Assembly: GCA_019313025.1 (NCBI GenBank)
Contig: JAFDCA010000071.1
Location: 1 to 12,197, forward strand
Reading direction: 5' to 3'
Length of the DNA stretch: 12,197 bases
Origin: Deltaproteobacteria bacterium
GTDB lineage: Bacteria; Desulfobacterota; Desulfobacteria; Desulfobacterales; UBA11574
The translations under genes were made by a program, and so were the position numbers. Positions 1 to 6,632 of the stretch are shown piece by piece. How positions within the stretch are numbered: the stretch's first letter is position 1; each line of letters opens with the position of its first letter. The notes below the pieces were generated by a model. It searched no databases. It was not told the DNA's origin and was given only the letters and a program-made list of their open reading frames with translations.

Positions 1-2
1 AA

Positions 3-26
3 TACCCCGCTGCTTGCGGCGGGGTA
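3..26. terminator. GC-rich hairpin, probable transcription terminator
   Basis: TACCCCGC (3-10) pairs perfectly with GCGGGGTA (19-26). The stem can grow by a U-G pair and a G-C pair to close on a CUUG tetraloop (13-16), a very stable loop type. A short T-rich stretch follows on the plus strand (TTTATT at 28-33) and AT lies on the other side, so it could work in either direction. It most likely ends a transcript entering from the left, because the first gene inside the window starts only at 228. The T-tract is poor for a textbook intrinsic terminator, so an intergenic repeat of another kind is possible. The AT-rich stretch 27-227 holds no gene and no promoter I would defend. Confidence 0.6.
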
Positions 27-227
27 GTTTATTAAAAATCCTCATTTATGGTGGACATTAGATAGAAAAAATTAACAAAGTTATTGTTATTAAAATTAGT
101 TTTGATGAATCTATTTTTTTGTAAAGACCGAGCGTTTTATTCCTTGAATAACAAAATCCTTTATAGTATCAATTTTTTCTGTTTTTAAAGGTTAAAAAAA
201 TAATGTATCGAAAAGGAATTGTTAAAC

Positions 228-1556
228 ATGGCCGAAGTCATTCCTTTTAAGGGAATTCTCTATAATACTGGTAAGATCACTGATCTGGCAGATGTTGTGG
301 CCCCTCCTTTTGACGTTATCTCCGAACAGGAGCAGATTCAATTTTATAAACGCCATCCCCAGAATATCATCAGGTTGACTTTAGGCAAAATTACCGAAAA
401 TGATACACCTGCTGACAACCGTTATACCCGAGCTGCAGAATGTCTAAACAGGTGGTTATTAGATGACATTGTTTTGTTAGATAAAGAACCGGCATTTTAC
501 CTGACGTCAATAGAATTTCTATTTGAGGGGAATCGGGTGACACGCTATGGTCTGATCTCCCTGATTCGCCTTGAGCCATTTGAAAAGGGCATTATATTAC
601 CTCATGAAAAAACCTTTTCCAGGGTAAAATCGGACCGGCTTGAGCTGATGAAAGCATGCCACGCCAATTTCAGCCCAATCTTTTCTTTGTTTTCCGATGA
701 AGACAATCGTATCTATAATAAACTAAAGTTTGCAATCCTTGACAAATCAGCGGATATTGTTTTTACGGACAAAAATGACCAAAAACATAGGCTATGGCGA
801 ATCACAGATAACTCGGTTCACCAATATATTTCCGATGCCCTTAAAGATAAAAAAATTTTTATTGCTGACGGGCACCATCGATACGAAACAGCCCTTAATT
901 ACAGAGATTGGTTGTCATCCCGTACTTCTAATTTCAACGGCAATCATCCAGCAAATTATGTCATGATGTATCTTTGCAGCATGGAAGATCCGGGACTTAT
1001 TATTCTTCCCGCACACCGTATGCTAAAAGAAGTTCCAACGGAAGCAAGAGAATCTCTAGTCCGTAAAACCGAAGATTATTTTGACATTATAACAATCCCT
1101 TACCATAATGACCAACACAAGGAGAATTTATCCCAATTTATCTCGATTTTAAAATCGAATACTTCAAAGCATTGTATCGGCGTTTGCATGAAAGATCGCC
1201 TGGAACTTTATCTGTTAATACTTAAACCCAACGTTATGGAAAATATGTTTGGTGGTGAATTGTCGGAGGTGCTTAGAAATATTGATGTGACGGTGTTAAC
1301 CCGTCTTATTTTTATGGAGGTGTTGGGTTTTGATCAGGCCAGGCTTGACAATGAGCGGTTGATCGGCTATTCGAGTATTGCTGAAGAGGCCATAGACGGT
1401 GTCTATGCCGGAAAATATGACATTGCTTTTATACTTAATCCAACAAGAATTCAGCAGGTTCGCGATATTGCCAATGCAGGTCTAATTATGCCTCGTAAGG
1501 CCACCTATTTTTTTCCAAAAGTAATTACCGGCCAAGTGATGAATAGGCTATATTAA
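228..1556 (+). CDS. DUF1015 family protein
   Basis: This is a 442-aa soluble protein of the DUF1015 family, whose biochemical role is not established. Family hallmarks seen here are the N-terminal block MAEVIPFKGILYN with VAPPFDVIS near residues 24-32, PHEKTFSRVKSDR around 125-137, and ADGHHRYETAL around 213-223. The histidine-rich last block looks like a catalytic or metal site, but that is inference. Length is about usual for the family. I chose ATG 228 because AGGA lies about ten bases upstream and the family starts at MAEV; an in-frame TTG at 219 would add only three residues. No signal peptide or membrane segment is visible. In many anaerobes such genes lie near serine biosynthesis genes (from memory), but no such neighbour is present. 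It converges on the trmN6-like gene with 12 bases between stops and no evident terminator. Confidence 0.9.
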   Translation: MAEVIPFKGILYNTGKITDLADVVAPPFDVISEQEQIQFYKRHPQNIIRLTLGKITENDTPADNRYTRAAECLNRWLLDDIVLLDKEPAFYLTSIEFLFEGNRVTRYGLISLIRLEPFEKGIILPHEKTFSRVKSDRLELMKACHANFSPIFSLFSDEDNRIYNKLKFAILDKSADIVFTDKNDQKHRLWRITDNSVHQYISDALKDKKIFIADGHHRYETALNYRDWLSSRTSNFNGNHPANYVMMYLCSMEDPGLIILPAHRMLKEVPTEARESLVRKTEDYFDIITIPYHNDQHKENLSQFISILKSNTSKHCIGVCMKDRLELYLLILKPNVMENMFGGELSEVLRNIDVTVLTRLIFMEVLGFDQARLDNERLIGYSSIAEEAIDGVYAGKYDIAFILNPTRIQQVRDIANAGLIMPRKATYFFPKVITGQVMNRLY

Positions 1557-1568
1557 TGACCTTTTGGA

Positions 1569-2294
1569 TCAGGGCTTAAATATTTTTTCAACTTCATCAG
1601 AATATGAACCGTTCTCACTATATATGAAAAGAGGTGAATCGATTTTCAGGCCTGAACTCCCCCCCTTTTTTCCCTCGACGAGAATCATTTTTGCCTCTGT
1701 TTTTTTCCCTGAATGAACCATTCGAATCGACTTTGGCTCTATTCCGGAAATGCGCATCTGGGTGAGAATATCCGTCATACGTCCGGCAGGATACACCATG
1801 ACCAATCTTCCGGAAGTTTTTAACATCCTGCGTGCAGTTTCAACGACATCGTAAAGCGTTGTTTTAATTTCATGCCGGGCGATTGCACGCTGCTGATTCG
1901 GGTTGAGCCTGCCGGATTTTGACTTTCTGAAAGGCGGGTTACTAACGGCCAGATCCACGGGGCCGGAAATCTCCTCATGTTTTAGTGTTTTCATATTCCG
2001 GCAAAGGATGGTAATTTGATCTTCCATACCATTTTTTGTAATATTGAGATTTGCGATATCGGCGAGTTCCGTCTGCACCTCGATACCGAAAATTTTGATT
2101 TCGGGATTACGATACGCAAGTATGATAGGGATAATGCCACAACCTGTACCCAAATCGAGCACGGTATCTGTTGGGCTTGGATTGGCATACCAGGCCAGTA
2201 AAACAGCATCTATGGAAAAACGATAGCCGGACCGATTTTGCTTAACATGTATACAACCATTAAAGAAGGAATCCGTAGTTAGTGATTTCTTCAT
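1569..2294 (-). CDS. TrmN6-like tRNA1(Val) adenine-37 N6-methyltransferase
   Basis: This is a 241-aa class I SAM-dependent methyltransferase. The SAM-binding loop LDLGTGCG is at about residues 46-53, and the amino-methyltransferase motif NPPF is at 119-122, as in enzymes that methylate the exocyclic N6 of adenine. The opening DSFFNGCIHVKQNRSGYRFS followed by DAVLLA matches the TrmN6/YfiC group, which modifies A37 of tRNA1(Val). Exact substrate is inferred from family resemblance. The reading frame stays open far upstream to 2507, but that extension overlaps the DUF721 gene in another frame; ATG 2294 gives the family start. It lies two bases after the DUF721 stop (TAA 2299-2297) with no good ribosome site, so it is probably translated by coupling and co-transcribed with that gene. 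Confidence 0.85.
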   Translation of the reverse strand: MKKSLTTDSFFNGCIHVKQNRSGYRFSIDAVLLAWYANPSPTDTVLDLGTGCGIIPIILAYRNPEIKIFGIEVQTELADIANLNITKNGMEDQITILCRNMKTLKHEEISGPVDLAVSNPPFRKSKSGRLNPNQQRAIARHEIKTTLYDVVETARRMLKTSGRLVMVYPAGRMTDILTQMRISGIEPKSIRMVHSGKKTEAKMILVEGKKGGSSGLKIDSPLFIYSENGSYSDEVEKIFKP

Positions 2295-2296
2295 AA

Positions 2297-2611
2297 TTAT
2301 ACCGGTCCGATTTTGAATTTTATGTCTTGTACCAATTCTTTCCCTAAGGCTTGGTTGACTTTGCTTATGATATCTTTTTTCAAAAATTGAAGTTGATGCA
2401 TCCAAGGGGCACTGTTTACAAGGACCAAGAGTAATTTTCCCCTGAAAGCCTCCGGCTTGGTATTTTTTGCAATGACATTTCCCACAGCGCTTTCCCACAG
2501 ACTCCAAACTTGTGTTAGTTCCTCATCGCAATCATGGCGACAGGTTTTTAAAACACTGTTTATAATATCCCCGATGGGCACAAATTCGCTATTTTTTTTA
2601 CTTTTTGCCAT
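2297..2611 (-). CDS. DUF721 (DciA-like) protein
   Basis: This is a 104-aa protein with a DUF721 domain. The pattern seen is PIGDIINSVLK near the N-terminus, then VWSLWESAVGNVIAKNTKP (about 34-53), a strand-rich stretch FRGKLLLVLVNSAPWMHQL, and QDIKFKIGPV at the end. The family includes DciA, a loader or operator of the replicative helicase DnaB in bacteria lacking DnaC, so a nucleic-acid role is plausible. This copy is short and lacks the N-terminal extension of longer DciA proteins, so the function is less certain than the domain. It is first of a two-gene unit with the trmN6-like gene. The start codon has no Shine-Dalgarno sequence; the promoter directly upstream suggests a nearly leaderless mRNA. 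Confidence 0.85.
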   Translation of the reverse strand: MAKSKKNSEFVPIGDIINSVLKTCRHDCDEELTQVWSLWESAVGNVIAKNTKPEAFRGKLLLVLVNSAPWMHQLQFLKKDIISKVNQALGKELVQDIKFKIGPV

Positions 2612-2619
2612 AATAAGGA

Positions 2620-2647
2620 ACTATAAAGTGATATATTCGGTTGTCAA
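2620..2647 (-). promoter_or_regulatory. Sigma-70 type promoter for DUF721-trmN6, nearly leaderless
   Basis: On the minus strand a perfect -35 hexamer TTGACA (2647-2642) is followed after 16 bases by TATAGT (2625-2620), five of six matches to the -10 consensus. Only eight bases separate the -10 box from the ATG at 2611. Transcription starting at the usual distance would leave a leader of zero to about three bases, which agrees with the absence of a ribosome site. This is sequence reading only. Confidence 0.6.
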
Positions 2648-2739
2648 GAATCAATTAGACAAAGTCGAAAGAAATTTTCTATAGGTTAATCAATGATCGC
2701 CATTTAGAAATGGGAATTTCCATATAAATTGCTTTTTAC

Positions 2740-2770
2740 TTGACTTGAATGGATTGGTAACTTAGATAAT
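2740..2770 (+). promoter_or_regulatory. Candidate promoter for hflKC
   Basis: TTGACT (2740-2745) and GATAAT (2765-2770) resemble -35 and -10 boxes but are 19 bases apart, longer than ideal; TAGATA (2763-2768) gives a 17-base spacer with a poorer -10. It would place the start 35-40 bases before the hflK ATG. It is the best candidate in the divergent gap 2612-2814, and it is weak. Confidence 0.35.
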
Positions 2771-2814
2771 AAAAGATTTAAGCATTTTAAAACAAACTAT
2801 TAGGAAAGAAATCT

Positions 2815-3849
2815 ATGAACTGGGATTGGGAAAAACTTAAAAAACAGCAAGAGGGAAAGGATGGAGGGATAACTCCTCCCAAAATGGATGAACTGGTCGA
2901 CAAATTCAAAAAGTTTAAACTGCCCGGCGGCCCTATTATAATTCTTCTAGTTGCTCTTATCTTTTTGGGCACTTCCACATTCTATACGGTTGCAGTTGAT
3001 GAGGTCGGCGTTGTCCAACGATTCGGAAAGTATGTACGAACCAGTCAACCCGGTCTTAATTTCAAGCTGCCTTCCGGAATTGAAAAAGTGACAAAAGTTA
3101 AAGTTCGCCGGGTATATAAAGAGGAGTTCGGTTTTCGTTCTCTCCGGTCAGATACCCGCAGTCGCACCTTTGCCGGCGGTGAGAATACAAATGTGGCCCT
3201 CATGTTGACCGGAGATTTAAATGTGGCTTTGGTCCCGTGGATTGTACAGTACCGCATAAAGGATCCCTACAATTTTTTATTTAAGGTGCATGATGTTCGA
3301 AGACTCCTGATCGACATGTCAGAAGCGGCCATGCGGCTCGTCGTCGGTGACAGGAGCATCAACGAAGTGATCAGCAAGCGAGAAGAGATCGCCATTGAAG
3401 CGCGGGAAGTCTTGCAGGTTGAGATGGATAACGCTGAATCCGGGATTAATATTGTGACCATTGAGATGAAAAAGACCAATGTTCCCGGTCCGGTACAGCC
3501 GTCATTCAACGAAGTGAACCAAGCCACCCAGGAAAAGGAAAAAATGATCTATCAGGCCAAAGAGGATTATAATAAGGCGATTCCTGCGGCCAGGGGTGAA
3601 GCAGAAAGAACCATAAAAGCTGCTGAAGGGTATGCGTTGGACCGGGTTAACCGGGCCAAGGGCGATGCTGCCAGATTTAAAGCTTTTTATGCGGAATACG
3701 CAAAGGCCAAAGATGTTACCAAAAGAAGACTCTATCTGGAAACCCTAAAAGACCTTCTCCCCAAAATTGGAGATAAATATATCATTGATTCAGATCAGAA
3801 AAATGTTCTCCCTCTACTTAATATGGGAAAGCAAAAGGGTGATAAATAA
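2815..3849 (+). CDS. hflK: HflK, SPFH-domain subunit of the FtsH modulator complex
   Basis: This 344-aa membrane-anchored SPFH/band 7 protein partners HflC. In characterised bacteria, HflK and HflC form a large cage around the membrane protease FtsH and control its access to membrane substrates. Visible order: a charged N-terminus (1-35), one membrane helix at about 39-60, then the SPFH domain beginning DEVGVVQRFGKYVRTSQPGL and continuing to about residue 240. A long charged alanine/lysine/glutamate-rich helix (about 235-310) and a short hydrophilic tail complete it. The N-terminus lacks the long glycine-rich region of the E. coli protein, so the whole is shorter than the roughly 420 residues there. 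ATG 2815 is supported by AGGAAAG at 2802-2808. Its TAA shares one base with the hflC ATG, so translation is probably coupled. Confidence 0.93.
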   Translation: MNWDWEKLKKQQEGKDGGITPPKMDELVDKFKKFKLPGGPIIILLVALIFLGTSTFYTVAVDEVGVVQRFGKYVRTSQPGLNFKLPSGIEKVTKVKVRRVYKEEFGFRSLRSDTRSRTFAGGENTNVALMLTGDLNVALVPWIVQYRIKDPYNFLFKVHDVRRLLIDMSEAAMRLVVGDRSINEVISKREEIAIEAREVLQVEMDNAESGINIVTIEMKKTNVPGPVQPSFNEVNQATQEKEKMIYQAKEDYNKAIPAARGEAERTIKAAEGYALDRVNRAKGDAARFKAFYAEYAKAKDVTKRRLYLETLKDLLPKIGDKYIIDSDQKNVLPLLNMGKQKGDK

Positions 3850-4790
3850 TGAAATCTAAACTTGTTATATTGGTTGTTGTGGCTATTGCGATTCTTTTTG
3901 TTTTTACCGCTGCATATGTGGTGGATGAAACAGAGCAGGTGGTTGTTACTCAATTCGGAAAAGTCGTCGGCAACCCGAAGAAGGAACCCGGTCTATACTT
4001 TAAGATTCCCTTTATTCAGAACACCAATTATTTTCCAAAAAATCTCCTGCAATGGGATGGTGATCCCGGTCAGATTCCCACTTTGGATAAAACCTATATC
4101 TGGGTGGACACCTTTGCCAGATGGAGAATTATTGATCCAATAAAATTTTTTCAGACGGTCAATAACACTACAAGTGCTCAGGGAAGGCTTGACGATATCA
4201 TTGATCCTGCGGTGCGAAACCTTATTACTGAAAACAGGCTTATCGAAACAGTTCGCAAGAGCAACCGGAAAATGGATACATTTGAAATCGGGCTTGAAGA
4301 TATCAAAGAAACGCCGACCTACAAGATCGAAACCGGTCGGGAAAATATTACCAAGAAAATACTGGAACAGGCCCAACCAAAGCTGGCGCAATTTGGTATT
4401 GAGCTGGTCGATGTAAAGATAAAGCGAATAAACTATGTGGAAGAGGTCAGGGATTCGGTGTATGGCCGAATGATTGCGGAACGGAAGCAGATTGCCGAAA
4501 AGTTCAGATCAGAGGGCAAAGGTGAAGCCCAAAAGATACTGGGTGAAAAGGAAAGAGATTTAAAGAGAATCACATCCGAAGCTTACAGAACGGCACAGGC
4601 AATAAAAGGGAAGGCCGATGCTGAATCAACAAAGCTATACGCTGAAGCCTTCGGCGTCGACCCTGAATTTTATTCATTCGTCAAAACACTTGAACTATAC
4701 AGCGATGCCCTTGATAAAGAAAGCTCTCTCGTGCTTTCAACAGACTCGGAATTTTTTAAATACTTAAAAAGTTATTCCGGTAAACCATAA
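3849..4790 (+). CDS. hflC: HflC, SPFH-domain partner of HflK
   Basis: This 313-aa protein has an uncleaved signal anchor at about residues 4-24 followed by an SPFH domain with the HflC-type opening VVDETEQVVVTQFGKVVG and then EPGLYFKIPFIQ. The mid region contains RNLITENRLIETVR, and the end is a long charged helix (FRSEGKGEAQKILGEKERD and on) followed by DPEFYSFVKTLELY, which is characteristic of HflC. It would sit on the outer face of the inner membrane with HflK and modulate FtsH. Length is close to the usual 300-335. The start overlaps the hflK stop by one base, and AGGGTGAT inside the hflK end can serve as its ribosome site. ftsH is not in the window. Confidence 0.93.
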   Translation: MKSKLVILVVVAIAILFVFTAAYVVDETEQVVVTQFGKVVGNPKKEPGLYFKIPFIQNTNYFPKNLLQWDGDPGQIPTLDKTYIWVDTFARWRIIDPIKFFQTVNNTTSAQGRLDDIIDPAVRNLITENRLIETVRKSNRKMDTFEIGLEDIKETPTYKIETGRENITKKILEQAQPKLAQFGIELVDVKIKRINYVEEVRDSVYGRMIAERKQIAEKFRSEGKGEAQKILGEKERDLKRITSEAYRTAQAIKGKADAESTKLYAEAFGVDPEFYSFVKTLELYSDALDKESSLVLSTDSEFFKYLKSYSGKP

Positions 4791-4813
4791 TACAGGGAAA
4801 AGAAAAAGCACCG

Positions 4814-4838
4814 GAATTTCTGAAAACTTCTTTTTTTT
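4814..4838 (+). terminator. Weak candidate terminator after hflC
   Basis: A poor hairpin (GAA-TTT against AAA-CTTC with one bulged C, 4814-4830) runs directly into eight T residues (4831-4838), 24 bases beyond the hflC stop. The T-tract is convincing but the AT-rich stem is not. It is listed because no better terminator separates hflC from the convergent gene at 4970-5365. The rest of 4839-4969 holds nothing I recognise. Confidence 0.3.
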
Positions 4839-4969
4839 GTTAGGTGTCATTTGCTGTTCGGCAGGCCTGGTTCAAGCTTGAGCGGTTAGGAAAATCAACT
4901 CCTCTTTGTCATCTTGGTTTAACAACCGGATTAAAACGGGTGTCTCTTAATCTAATTTCAATTGGGCAA

Positions 4970-5365
4970 TCAAACATTTTGGTACCATTTTTTCCGTTTC
5001 CGATAGGTTTGAAATTCTTTGAGGATATATTTGCCCGGGAAGTCAGGAAGGGAAAGATAGTTTAACGTTCTTTTGATAAAAGAATCCATTAAGTCGTTCA
5101 ACAAGCCATCTTTTTCCCGCTCGTCGATATAGTGGCGTTCCCTTTTCTGTTGGAAACGAACACATTCCCCTAACGTGTTCCTAATTTCTTCAACACTGTA
5201 ATGCGAAAGATGTTGATTTGTTAGCAGCGAATCGATCAGTGGAATATCGATCCGCGCAATCAATCCGACGTACCAACGGTCGCCGGCCAGTTTGCGGGAA
5301 ATATCATAAAAGTGCAATTTCAAACCATTACTGAGCTCAATGGTTTTTATCAATGTCTGTTCCAT
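4970..5365 (-). CDS. Hypothetical protein, 131 aa
   Basis: I do not recognise a named family. The protein is soluble in appearance, with no signal peptide or membrane segment. The N-terminal half (KTIELSNGLKLHFYDISRKL, then GDRWYVGLIARIDIPL) looks like a beta-rich fold; the C-terminal half is helical and very basic and ends KRKKWYQNV. From memory, similar short proteins opening with an NGL..DLSRK..GDRW pattern occur in other Desulfobacteria, but I cannot confirm this. The start is well supported: AGGTGG lies about nine bases before ATG 5365. It follows the LapA-domain gene on the same strand after about 98 bases, so co-transcription is possible. Confidence 0.75.
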   Translation of the reverse strand: MEQTLIKTIELSNGLKLHFYDISRKLAGDRWYVGLIARIDIPLIDSLLTNQHLSHYSVEEIRNTLGECVRFQQKRERHYIDEREKDGLLNDLMDSFIKRTLNYLSLPDFPGKYILKEFQTYRKRKKWYQNV

Positions 5366-5463
5366 CTCGAATCCACCTGCTTGGGTTGTTTTTAGCTCTT
5401 CTTTTTAAGCTAATTGAATAATGAGTATTCCCTGCCGGAAATATCAAGCGAGTGCCTTGTCGG

Positions 5464-5688
5464 TTACAGCGACTTGTTTTGCATACCCACTGTTTTTGAT
5501 CTTTTGAAGTAGCTGTGCAGCAACCAGCCCAGGATAATTCCTATTGACAAAATCAAGGACATCAACAATGCTCTGGACATCGACAGCGTCCAGAATAAAA
5601 ACTTCATATCTACAACTGTGACATTCTGGATTATAAATAATACTGCCATTCCAGCCATGGCTATGGTAAGTATCAGTTTAAAGTTCAT
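5464..5688 (-). CDS. LapA-domain (DUF1049) small membrane protein
   Basis: This 74-aa integral membrane protein has two hydrophobic helices, at about residues 4-24 and 38-61, with the linking segment VTVVDMKFLFWTLSMSRALL. The pattern IQN..VV..KFLFW..S.SRALL..L.L..G...GWLL is the LapA domain. In enterobacteria LapA works with LapB at the inner membrane in lipopolysaccharide assembly, but isolated LapA-domain proteins are widespread and mostly uncharacterised; there is no lapB here. A good ribosome site, AGGAG, lies just before ATG 5688. The tail after the second helix is short, basic and probably cytoplasmic. Confidence 0.85.
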   Translation of the reverse strand: MNFKLILTIAMAGMAVLFIIQNVTVVDMKFLFWTLSMSRALLMSLILSIGIILGWLLHSYFKRSKTVGMQNKSL

Positions 5689-5753
5689 GTTTTTTCTCCT
5701 TGTTTCAAGTCATTCTACCATTTAATGAACAATTTCATACGGGACGATTTTGC

Positions 5754-5765
5754 TGATCCAGATCA
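5754..5765. repeat. Short inverted repeat upstream of the LapA-domain gene
   Basis: TGATC (5754-5758) and GATCA (5761-5765) form a perfect inverted repeat with a two-base centre, followed on the plus strand by a T-rich run. The spacing is too tight for an RNA hairpin, so a dimeric protein operator is the likelier use if it is functional. It is short enough to be chance. Confidence 0.25.
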
Positions 5766-5815
5766 ATTTTTTTCCCCTTAAGAGTATAAATCTTCTGTAA
5801 TCATATAATGGGCGT

Positions 5816-6271
5816 TCAATAATTCAGGCTGATCGTCAGCTCCATGCCTTTTCCGTCGTTGGGGAAGCTGGCGGCAGAAAACGAAGGTGCGCCGAGCATG
5901 GCTTTTGCGTCGTTTGAAAAACCGTAGCCTTCCGTTGGAGCCCCCAGCCAGTTAGTGTCAAGCTTGCTGTTCATATTTTCATCATGAACGACGACAAGCG
6001 CGTACGTTACCGGCGGGATGTCTAAAAAGTCGCAACGCGCCTGCTTATCGCGAACTTTTATTACCATGATATTGGTTGCAGAGTGCAGATATTCGGCAGG
6101 AAAACCATCCGGCGATTCGAACAGCGCGCACGCTACTGGTCCATTACTGTTTCTTATGTTCAGAATCTTCACGTGAATTCCGGGGCATGGCGATTGAGAA
6201 AAAGCGAGGGCCGGAAAGGTCACGATTCCTATAGCAATAAGTATGATGGCAAGAAGTGCAGTTGTTCTCAT
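5816..6271 (-). CDS. Exported DUF2141 protein
   Basis: This 151-aa protein has a clear signal peptide (residues 1 to about 23, basic start, long hydrophobic core, ALA before the likely cut). The mature part is a DUF2141 domain, a small beta-sandwich family of unknown function. Seen motifs are VACALFESPDGFP (about 46-58), then VVVHDENMNSKLDTNWLGAP (about 93-112) and EGYGFSNDA. The acidic HDEN..SKLD stretch resembles a calcium-binding loop, but that is inference. Two cysteines in the mature part, at about residues 48 and 80, could form a disulfide. ATG 6271 is preceded by AAAGG at moderate distance. It lies 47 bases after the Lmo0937-type gene on the same strand, with a palindrome in that gap. 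Confidence 0.85.
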   Translation of the reverse strand: MRTTALLAIILIAIGIVTFPALAFSQSPCPGIHVKILNIRNSNGPVACALFESPDGFPAEYLHSATNIMVIKVRDKQARCDFLDIPPVTYALVVVHDENMNSKLDTNWLGAPTEGYGFSNDAKAMLGAPSFSAASFPNDGKGMELTISLNY

Positions 6272-6285
6272 TTGCCCATACCTTT

Positions 6286-6298
6286 ATATTGTCAATAT
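6286..6298. repeat. Perfect palindrome between the Lmo0937-type and DUF2141 genes
   Basis: ATATTG (6286-6291) and CAATAT (6293-6298) form a perfect inverted repeat around one central base, 15 bases upstream of the DUF2141 start codon and just ahead of its ribosome site. The one-base centre fits a DNA-binding dimer better than an RNA hairpin. On the minus strand it contains TTGACA, but no -10 box fits before the gene. A role as operator is a guess. Confidence 0.3.
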
Positions 6299-6318
6299 GG
6301 TTTAGGATATTCTGTTGA

Positions 6319-6468
6319 CTAAGTGATTCTCCGTCCCTGAATGACCCTGACCAGCACTACGACAACGGCAATCACCAGCAGGATATGGATGAACCCTCCC
6401 ATCGTGTAACTGCTTACAAGCCCCAGCAGCCAAAGGATTACCAGTATTACAGCAATCGTCCACAACAT
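6319..6468 (-). CDS. Lmo0937 family small membrane protein, 49 aa
   Basis: Reading the minus strand from ATG 6468 to TAG 6321-6319 gives a 49-aa, almost wholly hydrophobic peptide. It starts MLWTIAVILVILWLLGLVSS, has the central YTMGGFIHILLVIA, and ends with the basic tail RVIQGRRIT. This is the pattern of the Lmo0937 family: two membrane helices (about 3-18 and 25-41) joined by a short Gly-containing turn, of unknown function and often found among stress-related small genes. A strong AAGGAG lies at 6480-6475, seven bases before the ATG. A longer frame overlapping it (6302-6484) has no membrane pattern and is a shadow. It is probably co-transcribed with the DUF2141 gene 47 bases downstream. 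Confidence 0.85.
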   Translation of the reverse strand: MLWTIAVILVILWLLGLVSSYTMGGFIHILLVIAVVVVLVRVIQGRRIT

Positions 6469-6632
6469 TCGATTCTCCTTTCAATTTGCTTTAGATTGGC
6501 TTCAGCCGGTTTTTTTCACGACAAGGCTGGTTTTACTTTGACACCCTTCGCCGTGCATCTACTTATGCATCGCTGCAGTCATCTCGTTGCATCCTTCCTT
6601 ACTCAGATAGACACACACTTTCAGAATCGAAG

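Noticed and set aside
2295..2507. 71-residue N-terminal extension of the trmN6-like frame
   Set aside because: It is the alternative frame of the DUF721 gene, and the family start matches ATG 2294.
3993..4391. 132-codon minus-strand frame
   Set aside because: It is wholly antisense within hflC.
4844..5065. 73-codon plus-strand frame after hflC
   Set aside because: It begins at a GTG with no ribosome site, overlaps the well-supported minus-strand 131-aa gene by about 95 bases, and its composition does not resemble a protein family.
6484..6540. Possible terminator from CAGCC/GGCTG between the asmA-like and Lmo0937-type genes
   Set aside because: The stem is only five base pairs with a long loop and no T-tract in a sensible position.
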